A DNA stretch of 64,000 nucleotides from Halichondria panicea (Eukaryota; Porifera; Demospongiae; Suberitida; Halichondriidae), in the NCBI RefSeq assembly GCF_963675165.1, contig NC_087389.1:151001-215000 (forward strand). The letters run 5' to 3'. Every line of letters starts with the position of its first letter. Position 1 is the first letter of the stretch. The translations under genes were made by a program, and so were the position numbers. The notes below the pieces were generated by a model, which saw only the letters and a list, made by a program, of their open reading frames with translations, was not told the origin of the DNA and ran no database searches. This document shows, piece after piece, positions 1-9,741 of the stretch.

Positions 1-1
1 T

Positions 2-25
2 GATGCTGATGCCGTTGGCACTTGA
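2..25 (+). CDS. 3' end of an upstream NADAR gene (B0), partial
   Basis: The window opens with the last seven codons and TGA stop of a gene whose tail (DADAVGT) is the same as the end of gene B1 at 19312-19335. The following 180 bp also match the sequence after B1. The array of NADAR/PARP cassettes therefore continues to the left of this window. Only the terminus is visible; assignment rests on identity to B1. Confidence 0.75.
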   Translation, partial: DADAVGT

Positions 26-244
26 ACTAAGGACTGTGTTAGCTATATTGTGTAGCTAGTCTGTATATGTGTGTTGCTGTAAGTTAGTATAGTCATAGAT
101 AAACTATGGTACAGTGTATAATTGTACATGTGTACAGTGTTGTTGATTGATAATGCTGATTGAGCAAAATAAACATTTAGGGGATATCCCATTATAATTA
201 GAAGTTGATGATCACTTATATTTCACACAAACTTCTACGGTACT

Positions 245-1887
245 ATGAGTTCTCCTGTTACTGACTCAAGAGGTGTGCTCAGGGGAAGGTGTACCAGTTG
301 TAATTGCTCTGGGTATCAAGGTGGAACTGCTGGACTGAAGTGCAGCATCTGCACACACCCACCAGGGAAGCATCAGAACATCACACCAGGATTTGCTGCC
401 CAGACCTATGGTAAGCATTGAAGTGTTATAATCACTCGTTCTATAATGTTACTACTATAATTAAAGTTACTACAGGTTCAAGCCGACCAAGCAATACCAG
501 CGATGCTCATGGTGGATACAGTTATCAAAATGTATATCGGGTAATACCGTAAGCGTTCCAATTATAGAACCAGCCTCGGGTAGGACGCCCTCTTTTATAA
601 CGCCCATATACCACAAATAAAATCTTTTTTTTTGGTACATGTTTCTAGAAAAATAATTATTTTTTACTGGTTTTATAATTAGAACGTTTACGGTAACTAG
701 ATCTAGGTGTTTACTTTTTTTGTACAGCCTCCAGAAACAGGTCCATGCAGTGCAAACAACTGTAACAAGCCTTGCTACTATGATCCGAGTGTTGGGGAGT
801 TTGACTACTGCAGTCCATCGTGTAGAGACAAGCACTTGCTGCCCAAGGAAAAAAAGAGTCTACAAGATGATCTCAAAGCCTTTGAATATCAGGTGAAGTT
901 ACCTGTATCTGGTGGTGAAAAGCGTGGAATTGGAGCACACACAGCTGGTGGAGAGTCAGAGTATCAATCAACTCAAGCATCAGGAGGGAGGCATTCTTAT
1001 AGTAGTGCTGTGTCATCAGGTAGCCAAGCAACTACAAGATCCTCCAGCTCAGGCAAAGCCCATAATATTTCCCCAAATGTTAGTGAGTGTCTTGTTACTA
1101 CAGGAAGGCAGACGACAATCAAAGTGTTTTTTCAAAAGAGTCCATCAAATGATATTGGCCTCATTGTCAGTGAAGAGATATACAGATGTGACACATTTTC
1201 TGGGGTATGCCATTATACTTTTGATCAGTCAATGTACATATTTTGTATAATGCAGCTGCTGGTGCTTGGATTTGAGTACAATACTAAAGCTGAATACCTG
1301 ATTACTACGAATGAAGTACGTGTGCTGGATGTGATCACTTCATTGAATGACAAAAAAATCAGCCCGTTAACCTATAAAGAAGAAGCAACAAAGAATAGGT
1401 CATGTTCTCTGGAACTGAAAAGATGGATTTCACTTCCTCAACTGAAGCCACTTATGGACAAAGGTACTTTTGACATGCCTGAAATCAATTTATTGTTTTT
1501 GTTTTTTACAGCCGAATTCTCCAACCCAACAGCTCTTGTTGCTGTAATGAATCCAAAAGATTATCCCAATTGTTCCACTGCAAAAGGATTTGGACTGGGA
1601 ATCACTGTAAGCCATGACTGTTGCACATACTTCTTCTGTATTGATCATTCGTTTCTTAACAGTCTCTTCTTAGTACCACCTCTGTGGTTTCTGTGACAGC
1701 AAACACACCAGCACGATTCAGCAGACTAGAGTATGGAGATGAGATAATAGCCTATGGGTTTGTGAAGAAGAACAAGCTAGAAATTGGGAAGGATGCATTG
1801 AGTCTGACGACCAATCTGGAAGAAGCTGCAAAAGATGGAAAAACACTTGTCCTAGTAGTTAAGAGACCAGTGATAATTAACTTGTAG
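245..1887 (+). CDS. Gene A1: zinc ribbon, Cys/His finger and two PDZ-like domains
   Basis: Exons read as 245-410, 476-540, 728-1204, 1256-1463, 1512-1606 and 1663-1887, all with GT-AG borders and agreeing phases. The N-terminus carries the family signature M-x(4-5)-DSRG-x2-RG-x-C followed by C-x2-C-x-C and C-x2-C-x3-PPGKH, probably a zinc ribbon. Exon 3 has a second Cys-rich finger (CSANNC to YCSPSC). The remainder reads as two PDZ-like folds: the first has DIGLIVSEE and LVLGFEY; the second has the carboxylate-loop-like GFGLGIT followed by VTANTPARFSRLEYGDEIIAYG, the usual PDZ 'P-A-x-x-x-x-L-x-x-G-D-x-I' signature. No catalytic domain is visible. A role as an adaptor that brings partners to zinc-finger PARP/NADAR proteins is inference. 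It converges on gene C1 with a 68-bp gap. A MITE sits in intron 2. Confidence 0.75.
547..693. mobile_element. Short TIR element (MITE) in intron 2 of A1
   Basis: The ends are near-perfect inverted repeats of about 28 bp: CCGTAAGCGTTCCAATTATA at the left, and the right end reads CCGTAAACGTTCTAATTATA on the other strand. TA flanks both sides (545-546 and 694-695), as expected for the Tc1/mariner superfamily. The same intron in A2 (19861-19903) lacks it, so the insertion is specific to this copy. No coding capacity. Confidence 0.8.
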
Positions 1888-1955
1888 ATTAAGAATAACT
1901 GTGTCAAAGTGAAACTATATAATTATATGATTAGTAATAATTGTGTATAAAGAAG

Positions 1956-4139
1956 TCATTTGAATGTAATAACAAAACGTGGTAAATCATGAGCAGGGTT
2001 CTTCATCACTACAATGTCCCCATGTTTTGTATGATGAGTTCCAGTCTGTCCTAGCAACAGTTCATTCAGTAGTAGCTTCTTTCCACTCTTGCAGTAGCCG
2101 AGAGGAATGGTGGGAGATGTTGCGAAGTATTCCCCGGCACCATAGGCTTGGCCATTTCTCTTCTTTTGGTCATAGCCAGTAGTACAAATACTGTCGATAT
2201 TACTCTCTGCCGTTCCATGAAATGCAAGGCAAGTGTTTCTTTGGCTAGTGGGTAGAGACATCATTGCGCTCCTAAATTTATTGAATAAAGCACCTCCAGG
2301 CTTAGCGTGGTCGTTTTCTTTCATTGAGGCAACTTTGAGATTCGGGAATTTCTGGAGAAACTTTTGAACTTCCGGCATACTTGTAAGAATCCTCGCTGCA
2401 AATTGAATACAATAGTAGTAAAATAAAATTGTTAAGCCAGCTCTATATAATATTCATTATACCATCTCTGTTGGGGGCGTCCTTCTGTGCATGGTCTAGA
2501 CAACAGTAGTCATGGACTGTCCCTCCCTCTGTTTTCCTTCTGTTAGTGCATCCAGGTAGGCCACACTGATCTTCAACCTTATCAGCTGTAGCTGCAGGCA
2601 CAGGCATCACAAGTTATAACAACACCACCCATTCTATATCATGTATTATCAAGTATTCTAAAACAGCAGGAGTAACTTCTTGGTAAGAGTATACTAGGGA
2701 CTTTCCCAGGGGAATTTTCAGTGATTTTATCAAACCACACATAGTGGCCAGATAGCTGACAGGGACTCTCCCAGGGGAATTAAACCAATAAACAGGTGAC
2801 CCAACAGTTAAAACCAATCCTAAAATAAAGGTGACACAACAGTCCACTCTTCACATACCATAAATGCCTCTCCTCTTCCCCTCATCAGCATGGCTCTTCC
2901 CACAGTAGTCATAGGTGGCCCCAGTACTGCTGTCCACAAACTTGGGCTTCTGACAACCAGGGATGATGCACGATGAGCTGTCCTTAGGCCCAGCTTGAGA
3001 TGCAGTGGTAGTTCCAGCAACTGGTGGTGGAGCTGTGAAAAACTATAATCAAGGCTATAAATGCAATGAAACTTACTTACCCACAAGCCCTTGTTGCAAT
3101 CCAAGATTAGCATGTGTTCTCCCACAATAGTTCTCAAAAGGCCATGTATGTTTATTACAGCCAGGTAGTAGACAGTGTGTAACTCCTTTCACCACTTGCT
3201 GGTTCACCTCTACATGCAGGTACATACACAGTGAAACGTACAAGATGTTAGCTTACGTTGCCACAGAGCCTGTCTCCTCTGGTGCTCCATAGCATGAGTG
3301 ATACCACAGCACTCATGCACCGTACCACTCTCATCAACATAGCATGCATTTGGGCACTCAGCAATAGCACATGTGGCCCTTGATGTGGGTACAACAGGAG
3401 CCTGTACTGGAGTTGGTAGTGCTGCACCATCTTGGATATTCGCTGTAATAAGCATTAGCAAAACTACTAGATAGAGTTGAAGCTTACGTAATATTCCTCT
3501 CATCTTCCCCTCTTGGGCATGCGTCTTCCCACAGTAGTCATGGAGAACTCCAGTGCCACTGTCCATATACTTAGGCTGGAAACACTCGGGGATAATGCAC
3601 AGGGAATTGTCCTGTACGCCTTGTGCCACGGAGAACATACTTGAATCTATAGAGGGAGAAATAAATGGAATGGGTGAGTTTATAATTATAGGCGTACACT
3701 CACCTTGATAAAAGTTCTCTTCATATTGATTTCCATGCCCAAATTGATTATCTTCAAACATTCTCATACTTGCAGTCATTATATGAAAATGACAGTGTAT
3801 GCTTTCCATGCCCGAATTCAAGTCGAAGTCAACCGTCTGATTACAGTTGGGGAAGCCACATAATGATGATATTGGGGACGACTGAATGTTCAGAGGAGAT
3901 GCAAATGAGTTAGAAATTGGAAGAGCGACATGACTCTGATCCGTACAAGTGTTTCGGGTAGAAGTGTCTCGGATAAAAGTGTCTCCTTGCTGTGATTGCA
4001 GGGACTGGTCCAGCCTAGAGTGTCCTGCAGGACGACAGCCACATTGGGAGCACTTGAGACCACTGCTAGGGGGAGTGTAGCCTCCACAGCTAGAGCAATT
4101 CTTGCACCTTCCTCTGGAGATTCCACGGGCATCATCCAT
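1956..4139 (-). CDS. Gene C1: zinc ribbon, six Cys/His fingers and small PARP-like domain
   Basis: Seven exons on the minus strand: 4139-3704, about 3647-3488, 3442-3257, 3209-3081, 3032-2859, about 2592-2463 and 2395-1956. I chose the Met at 4139 (MDDARGISRGRC) because it aligns with the starts of genes A, D and E; the longer upstream reading is Arg-rich translation of a CT-rich leader. After the ribbon come six fingers of the form C-x3-C-...-HD[YFC]C-x2-[TS]HA, two of them degenerate. The last exon is a small ART/PARP fold: LAFHGTAES (His of the triad), GQAYGAGEYFATSP (Tyr) and a C-terminal HGDIVVMKN-...-FVITF strand. There is no Glu where D and F have one, so mono-ADP-ribosylation or loss of activity is more likely than polymer synthesis. 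It shares a divergent promoter interval with D1. Confidence 0.75.
3943..3990 (-). repeat. 15-bp coding VNTR in linker of C1
   Basis: Short tandem units of about 15 bp (agaagtgtctcggat-like) encode repeats of the type [RG]DTS[TI] between the ribbon and the first finger. C1 has about three units, C2 about four to five (23113-23172) and C3 about nine (39900-40031), so the linker length differs in every cassette. Confidence 0.75.
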
Positions 4140-4337
4140 CAAGTCTCTCTCACTCTCTCTAGCTCTAGCTCTCTCGATCTCTCTCTTTCTTGCATGTAGA
4201 TCTACTCTGTGTGAAGTCATACAATGCCAATGGGAAGCCCCCTCTTATGTAATGCTATTGGCATGTCTATTTATGCGTACCTTAACCTATTAACTCGAGC
4301 TAGCTCTACGTCTACTATACTAAACAAAGTCTCTAAG
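4140..4337. promoter_or_regulatory. Divergent promoter interval between C1 and D1
   Basis: The start codons of C1 (minus) and D1 (plus) are 198 bp apart, so the interval should hold both promoters. It contains a CT-rich stretch (4139-4200) reading into C1 and AT-rich DNA near the middle. The same arrangement recurs at 23331-23567. In cassette 3 the two genes are separated by an insertion of about 8 kb. No specific factor site is claimed. Confidence 0.5.
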
Positions 4338-7008
4338 ATGAGCTCCAACACTGATTCCAGAGGTGTACGGAGAGGTGATTGCAATTGCCCTCAATGTGAC
4401 TGTGACCAGTATGATGGAGGAACTGAAGGAATGAAATGCAATTACTGTGGTCACCCTCCTGGAAAGCATGTGAACATGAACACAGGCATTGCTTCTTTGG
4501 CACCAACAACTACTTCGTTCTTACCATCTAGCTCTTTCCATTCTACTATGGTTATGGATGATACCAAGTTCCCTAGTACCCAGAGTCAACCTTGTTTTGA
4601 TCTCAACACGGGCGTAGATGTACAAGATGGTTACAGCCCCCAATTTACTGACCACTCTGCACCCGATCAATCGACTATGTCGATGTCACCTCAAAGAGCT
4701 GTGCAATCACCACCGAGTCAATTTGATATTATGTCTTCCATATTACGAAGTCCCTTCAAGCGGCCACGACCAACTACTGCTCCCCCACCAGCATTACGTT
4801 CACCTGCACCTCAGCTAGCCCTAGCCCGTATGTTACTCTAATAATTTTATATAAAATTAATGATTAAATTATATTCCTATGCTTACAGTTCCACTTGACC
4901 AGCATTGTAAGCTCAGTGGATGCTCCAGGTGGTCGTGTACATGACTGTTGTGGGAGAAGACATGCGACAGAGTATGCCAAACAAAATTGTAAAGTTCTCA
5001 TGCTGTAACAGTACTTGTCATACTCTTTAGACATACTTCTATAGGTGAAATTACATCCGAGTTGCAATGCAAGACTCCTGGATGCTATAAACAGAGGTAC
5101 CCAAATGGCCAAGGAGGACATTTTGATTACTGTGCCAAATATTGTCGTGACAGTGGAGGCAAACCACAAGGGTCAATGCTTGCTTCAGGTAAGAGCTACT
5201 AAATGTGTACATGTTATAATACTATAAATTTATAGCTTCAATGCCGGACATGGCTCTGACAGGCGGATATGGTATCTGTCAGTTCCCTCAGTGTGCAAGA
5301 CCCAAGTACTGTGATCCTGCCAATGGGAGGGTGCATGACTTCTGTAGGAGATCCCATGCTTACCAAGCCAGAGTGCAAGGTACTTATTGCTGTGATGTAG
5401 ACTTATTATTATGTAGCTCTTGGGTATTTCCCAGGTGATTCCCCAAGTGATTCTCCAAAATGATAGTGGCCATTGTTATTAATGTGTCATGCTTTTGTTA
5501 TTCATACTTCTCAGGAATCACCACTAGCACTGCTGTGAATATCAGAGTAGCCACTGCACAAGAGCTCTCCACAATTGCAGGGAAGTTCAAGCAGTCATGG
5601 GCTAGTGCAAAGGGGGCCTGTCCACCAGTTTCATTTGTCTACATCATCAGTAACTCACAACTCACACAAAGATGGACCACGTACAGAAATGGGTTACAGA
5701 AGAAGGACGTTGAAGAGTACTACCATGGTACTAAACTGACATGCAACATTACAGCGACTTCAACTCTGTGCAACGATCAACATTGTGGTGCATGTGGTAT
5801 CTCAAACACTGGACTGGATCGAAGATGCATTCAAAAGAACATCAAGTTTCAGAGGTTTGGTCATGGCTTTTACCTCGCTCCTAATTCATCAAAATGCCAT
5901 GACTACACCCAAGGATGCTCCTCGTATAGAGCTATGCTGTTGTTTGATGTTTGTCCCGGAAATAAATCCAACCTCAAGAAAGACGATGCAAAATTAAAAG
6001 CACCACCTCAAGGATTTGATTCTGTTTATGGACGGAAAGGAGTCCGCTTGAACTATGTTATGGTTAGAACATGGGCATGAGGTATCTATGTGTTATAGTG
6101 TCCCAAAGCTCGAGGGCTTTAGCCCGAGGGATGAGGGACACTATAACCATAGATACCGAATGCACATGTTCTAACTGATTTAGATCCCAAAACCTATTGG
6201 CTACTAGAAATGCACTAGCTTAGCAACAGTCAACCTATATAAACAGCCAACCTAGCAACTGCATCATTATTCTTTTGAAAACTAATATCTGAAGTTGGCA
6301 TCTCTGTGTCTCTACTAAGTCTCTATTCAAGTCAACCCTGTTCCTCCACCTCAGTTTGATGGACAAAATTATAGTCCTAGCTAGCTCCACCCACAAAACA
6401 GAAACAACCAGCTCCTCCCCCAGTTTTGCAGCAAACAAGCCCAGCACACTTCCCAAGAAACGAGCGGCTCGTACTACTCTCACAAAGCGAAAGGAAGACA
6501 CCTAAGCTATAATTTGCAGCAAACAAGCCCAGCAAACGAGCGGCTCCTATACTACTCTTGAAAAAAGCGAAAGGAACTTTAGGAAGAAGCCAAAGCTAGA
6601 ATCCCAGCACTTCCATACATCCAGCTCCTCCCCCATGCAGCCTTGCAGCAAAAAAGCACAGCACACTGCCCAAAAAACGAGCGTCTCCTACTACTCTCGA
6701 ACAAAGCCAAAAAAAAGAAACTAGAGCTTCTCTCTTTCATTCTAGTTCTGTTATTATATTGCATCTAGCTACAATAATTTTTATGTTATTACATGTGTAT
6801 CTTCTTGTAAATCACAATACAATGTACAATGTTGTAGTTTGTAGCCCAGAGCAATCTATAGTACCCGGTACTATAGCTCATAGTTCCCTGCTAAATACAC
6901 TCAAATGGGATCTAAGAAGAAATAGTAGTGTACAACGCTGATGCTGCCCTTCCAAAATGTATTATTGTGTACCAAAAAGACAGTATAGGGAAAATAGCAA
7001 CAGGATAG
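4338..7008 (+). pseudogene. Gene D1: ribbon, fingers and PARP-like domain, disrupted
   Basis: Same layout as the intact D2 and D3: exon 1 (4338-4827) with ribbon and Ser/Pro-rich linker, three finger exons, and one large PARP exon from about 5516. It is broken twice. In exon 2, 20 nt present in D2 are missing after GGATGCTC (about 4925/4926), and the shifted frame ends at TGA 4942-4944. The PARP exon is cut after LNY by inserted DNA (6057-6916), separating the HGT and FYLAPNSSK motifs from the catalytic Glu strand EEIVVYN, which resumes at about 6917 and ends at the stop 7006-7008. Read through the insertion, the protein would end a few residues into it (after VMVRTWA). A full-length enzyme is therefore unlikely. 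Confidence 0.85.
6057..6916. mobile_element. Hairpin-headed non-autonomous element interrupting D1
   Basis: Comparison with D2 places about 860 bp of extra DNA inside the PARP exon between LNY and EEIVVY. It opens with a long imperfect hairpin (about 6062-6176, arms GTTAGAACATGGGCATGAGG and its complement). Just after the hairpin is TTAGATCCC (6180-6188), which pairs with GGGATCTAA at the right end (6908-6916). The interior has three copies of a roughly 75-bp repeat containing GCAGCAAACAAGCCCAGCA and ACGAGCG. I see no transposase. A related element lies at 61199-62067. The target duplication is unclear (perhaps a single base). Confidence 0.7.
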
Positions 7009-7136
7009 CACTTTTCATTTTTTCAGTAGCATAGCGTAATACAGTAGAAGTTTTTTCTATACAAAAACATTGTGTGAGCTGTATTATACATTGTCCTCCA
7101 AAATGCACTCATGCTAATAGCTAAGACTTCATCTAG

Positions 7137-8182
7137 CTAAGAGTTCATCTGTGATTGCATAAAGCACTGGTCACACCAGCCCTTCCCTGGGTTAGCTTGT
7201 TTCACTCGACACTTGGAGCACATCTTGCCACCAGCTGTCGCTGGCATGGACTGAGTAGAAGGGCCCAGGGGCATAGATCCACCAGAATGGGAGATAGGCA
7301 AACTATCATATGGTAGCATCGGAGGGCCTTGTCCTTGCATTTTAGAGTAGTAGCTCATGGCCCCACGTTTATCAGTAGAGGAAGGCCCACTGGAAATAGC
7401 AGATGATCCTGGTGGCTGTCTGTAAGCCCTTGGAGAGCTGCTGCCTTGTTGAGCTGCATGATTAGAATAAGTAGCAAGATTATAAAAAATAAAACCCACA
7501 CCTGTCTTCGTGGCAGCAACCTTCTGTTGGTGAAAGGATGATTGAAGTTCATTGAACTTCTTAGCACATGTCCTGCTACAGAAATCGTGGATCTTGTCAC
7601 CTTCTCTTCGTTTTGGAAAAGTACATCCAGGACATTTACAAGTTCCATAAGTTACTAGCTGAAGAGGTTGTTCATGAGCGTCATATCTTGGTTCGAACCC
7701 GGAGGCGCCCTGGGCCTGGGACATCATCTGACCAGACGTCACGGGTGCACCCGGTTGCTGAGGACGAGGCTTGCGTACTGCGAGTGAAACAAAGAACTAC
7801 GTTAGAAAAACGTAGATAGCTGGTGATAGATTTACATACAGAAATGATATAGAAACACATACGGACATGTCACATACGATGACAACCATAGCTAGCTAGC
7901 TATACGTATATACATACGTTTATCAGCTCCAGCGTGCGTATGAGCAGGGCAGCCACAGTATTCACAGTCAGTGTAGCTGTTTGGATCCTCAGACTGGTAC
8001 TTTTTGCACTCGTCTTTGTCACATTTACTGCAAGCTCCCAGTGCTATGATCCTGACATGCTCTCCTGGTGTATGGTTGCAGTACTCACAACGCAACTGTC
8101 CAGGCTGTGTGGGTGAAGTACGGTACTCTTTACACTCACAAGTGTTGCATTTGCCCCGCTGAACTCCTTGGATGTCCTTCAT
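7137..8182 (-). CDS. Gene E1: zinc-module-only protein
   Basis: Three exons on the minus strand: 8182-7918, 7777-7502 and 7453-7137. Exon 1 has the family start MKDIQGVQRGKC and two ribbon-like Cys clusters (CNTCEC...CEYCNHTPGEH and CSKC...CEYCGCPAHTH). Exon 2 has a Cys/His finger (CKCPGC...KIHDFCSRTC). Exon 3 is rich in Ser/Pro/Gly and ends with a small ribbon C-x2-C-x10-C-x2-C. There is no ART, NADAR or PDZ domain, so an adaptor or regulator of the neighbouring enzymes is a guess from context. It is convergent with D1, with a gap of about 130 bp. Confidence 0.7.
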
Positions 8183-8244
8183 TATTCTGTCAGTATAACA
8201 TGGATAGTAGAAAGAGTATAAGAATCTCGAGATGATTGTGATTA

Positions 8245-8511
8245 GGCCACTCCAAGTGATACTCTGGTTTCTGGTCCACCGCCCGCATCAGATTTTATTC
8301 TTGGATTTCTATGGATTTCTATCCCATTATTTCTACTACGCATGCGCATAATGGTCACGTGTGGTACAAAATAGTGTGATAATGATATTCATTTGCAAAA
8401 TAATGAGATTCATAAGGTGAAATTGATAATGACATAATGAGAAAACCCGCCCGCCCGCATGCAATTAGAAAAACTTCAGGACCAGAAACCAGAGTGTCAC
8501 TTGGAGTGGCC
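8245..8511. mobile_element. PIF/Harbinger-like MITE downstream of F1
   Basis: Terminal inverted repeats of about 32 bp begin GGCCACTCCAAGTGATACTC at the left and read GGCCACTCCAAGTGACACTC inward from the right. TTA is duplicated at 8242-8244 and 8512-8514. The same place in cassette 2 (around 26515-26525, gtgattacatg) has a single TTA and no element, which is a clean empty site. GGCC ends and a 3-bp TTA duplication fit the Harbinger superfamily. 267 bp, non-coding. Confidence 0.85.
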
Positions 8512-8700
8512 TTACATGTACATACGTATAATTATAGTGGCTTCAAGGGAATCCCGAGGGGAATCCCAGAGGAGGTAAGACATCCGCGTGTCAAAGGAAA
8601 CGAATCCCCAAAAGATAGTACACACCTTCTTTTTAGAGGGATCATATCCAATTGGCCAAGTGTAATTACATTAATTAAAAAATCACTAAAATCACTAAAA

Positions 8701-9616
8701 TCATTTTGCAATCTTTTCCACACCATCTAACTCATACACAACAATAAACTGAGGCATAACAGCAGCTACATCAAACACCACTATCTCATCATAGTTCAGA
8801 GAGCCTCCAGCAACACCATGCACTGAATTGTATTCTTCTGGAGGACCAGTGAGAGTCGTGCTGTCTTGACGAATCTCGTACTTTGCACCACACGCCACCA
8901 AACACAGCAACTGAGCACGTACTTTATGGAGCGGATTGCCTTGAGTGTAGTCGTGACATTTTGAAGAATTAGGAGCGAGGTAGATTCCTTTACCAAATCG
9001 CTGAAATCGAGGAATATTGCTACCAATGCGATGGGAATCAAATCCATTGGAAGATATTCCACATATTCCACAGCCTCTGTCTTGACAACAATCATCACGC
9101 TCTAGTAAATTGCACGTTAGTTTAGTTCCATGGAAAAACAGATCGGAGTTTGTAGCCTTCTGGTCGCCTTGCTTGATTCGATCACTGTACTCGTGAAATG
9201 ATTTTGTCAGCTGCTTGTTCTGTACAGCATATATCGCCAATGGCACGGGAGGGGTGGGACATTTGGGAGTGATTTTCACCCATTCTTTCTTGAAGTGCTC
9301 CAATATGTCTTTGTGCGTTTGTTGCTCCGAGTCTAGTCGCTTGAGCATGCTTGACTCTTGAACTACTGCAGGAAAGTAAAGGAAAGTAAAATACTGTAAC
9401 TTCCAAACATTTACCTAACTTAAGCTTCACCGAACACTTACCTGTTCCCTTTCTTTGTGCTTGGTAGCACTCTGTACAGAGCTTGAAAGGATGGTTTCTT
9501 TCCTTCTCCCCACACTCATAACACAGCTTGTGGTCTAGTTTACAGGACCTGCACAGAAAGTCTCCTTGAAGACGAGGATGGGAGTCACATTGAAAGCAGA
9601 GTTTGTCCTCAGCCAT
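8701..9616 (-). CDS. Gene F1: double zinc ribbon and PARP-like domain (H-Y-E)
   Basis: Two exons: 9616-9442 and 9365-8701. The N-terminus (MAEDKLCFQC) holds four C-x2-C knuckles in about 55 residues, so two zinc ribbons. After a charged helical stretch comes the ART fold: FFHGTKLTCN (His), FQRFGKGIYLAPNSSK (Tyr) and LNYDEIVVFD (Glu, as in the YNEYIVYD strand of PARP1). The full H-Y-E triad suggests a competent ADP-ribosyl transferase. A Cys-rich loop (CCQDRGCGIC) between the His and Tyr motifs is shared with gene D and may bind metal. Divergent from G1 by 125 bp. The family start is clear; the substrate is unknown. Confidence 0.8.
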
Positions 9617-9741
9617 CTTGTGTGTGTACTATTGTGTGTAGGGGAATTCCCAGGGGAACTCCCGTTACATCCACTGCAAAACACCACACCTCACTGCAAT
9701 GTCTAGCTCTTGCTAAGCTGCAAGCTCAATTAACTTTTGCA
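9617..9741. promoter_or_regulatory. Divergent promoter interval between F1 and G1
   Basis: 125 bp separate the start codons of a PARP-like gene (F1, minus) and a NADAR gene (G1, plus). The same pairing recurs at 27636-27771 and 54233-54356. Sharing one interval between a transferase-type and a glycosidase-type gene suggests co-expression. A conserved GGGGAATTCCCAGGGGAACTCCC-type palindromic stretch lies about 25 bp upstream of each F start and is the best candidate regulatory site. Confidence 0.5.

Noticed and set aside
4140-4220. An Arg-rich N-terminal extension of C1 (HARKREIERARARESERD)
   Set aside because: It translates a CT-rich leader; the internal Met aligns with the start of all family members, and the leader length differs between copies.
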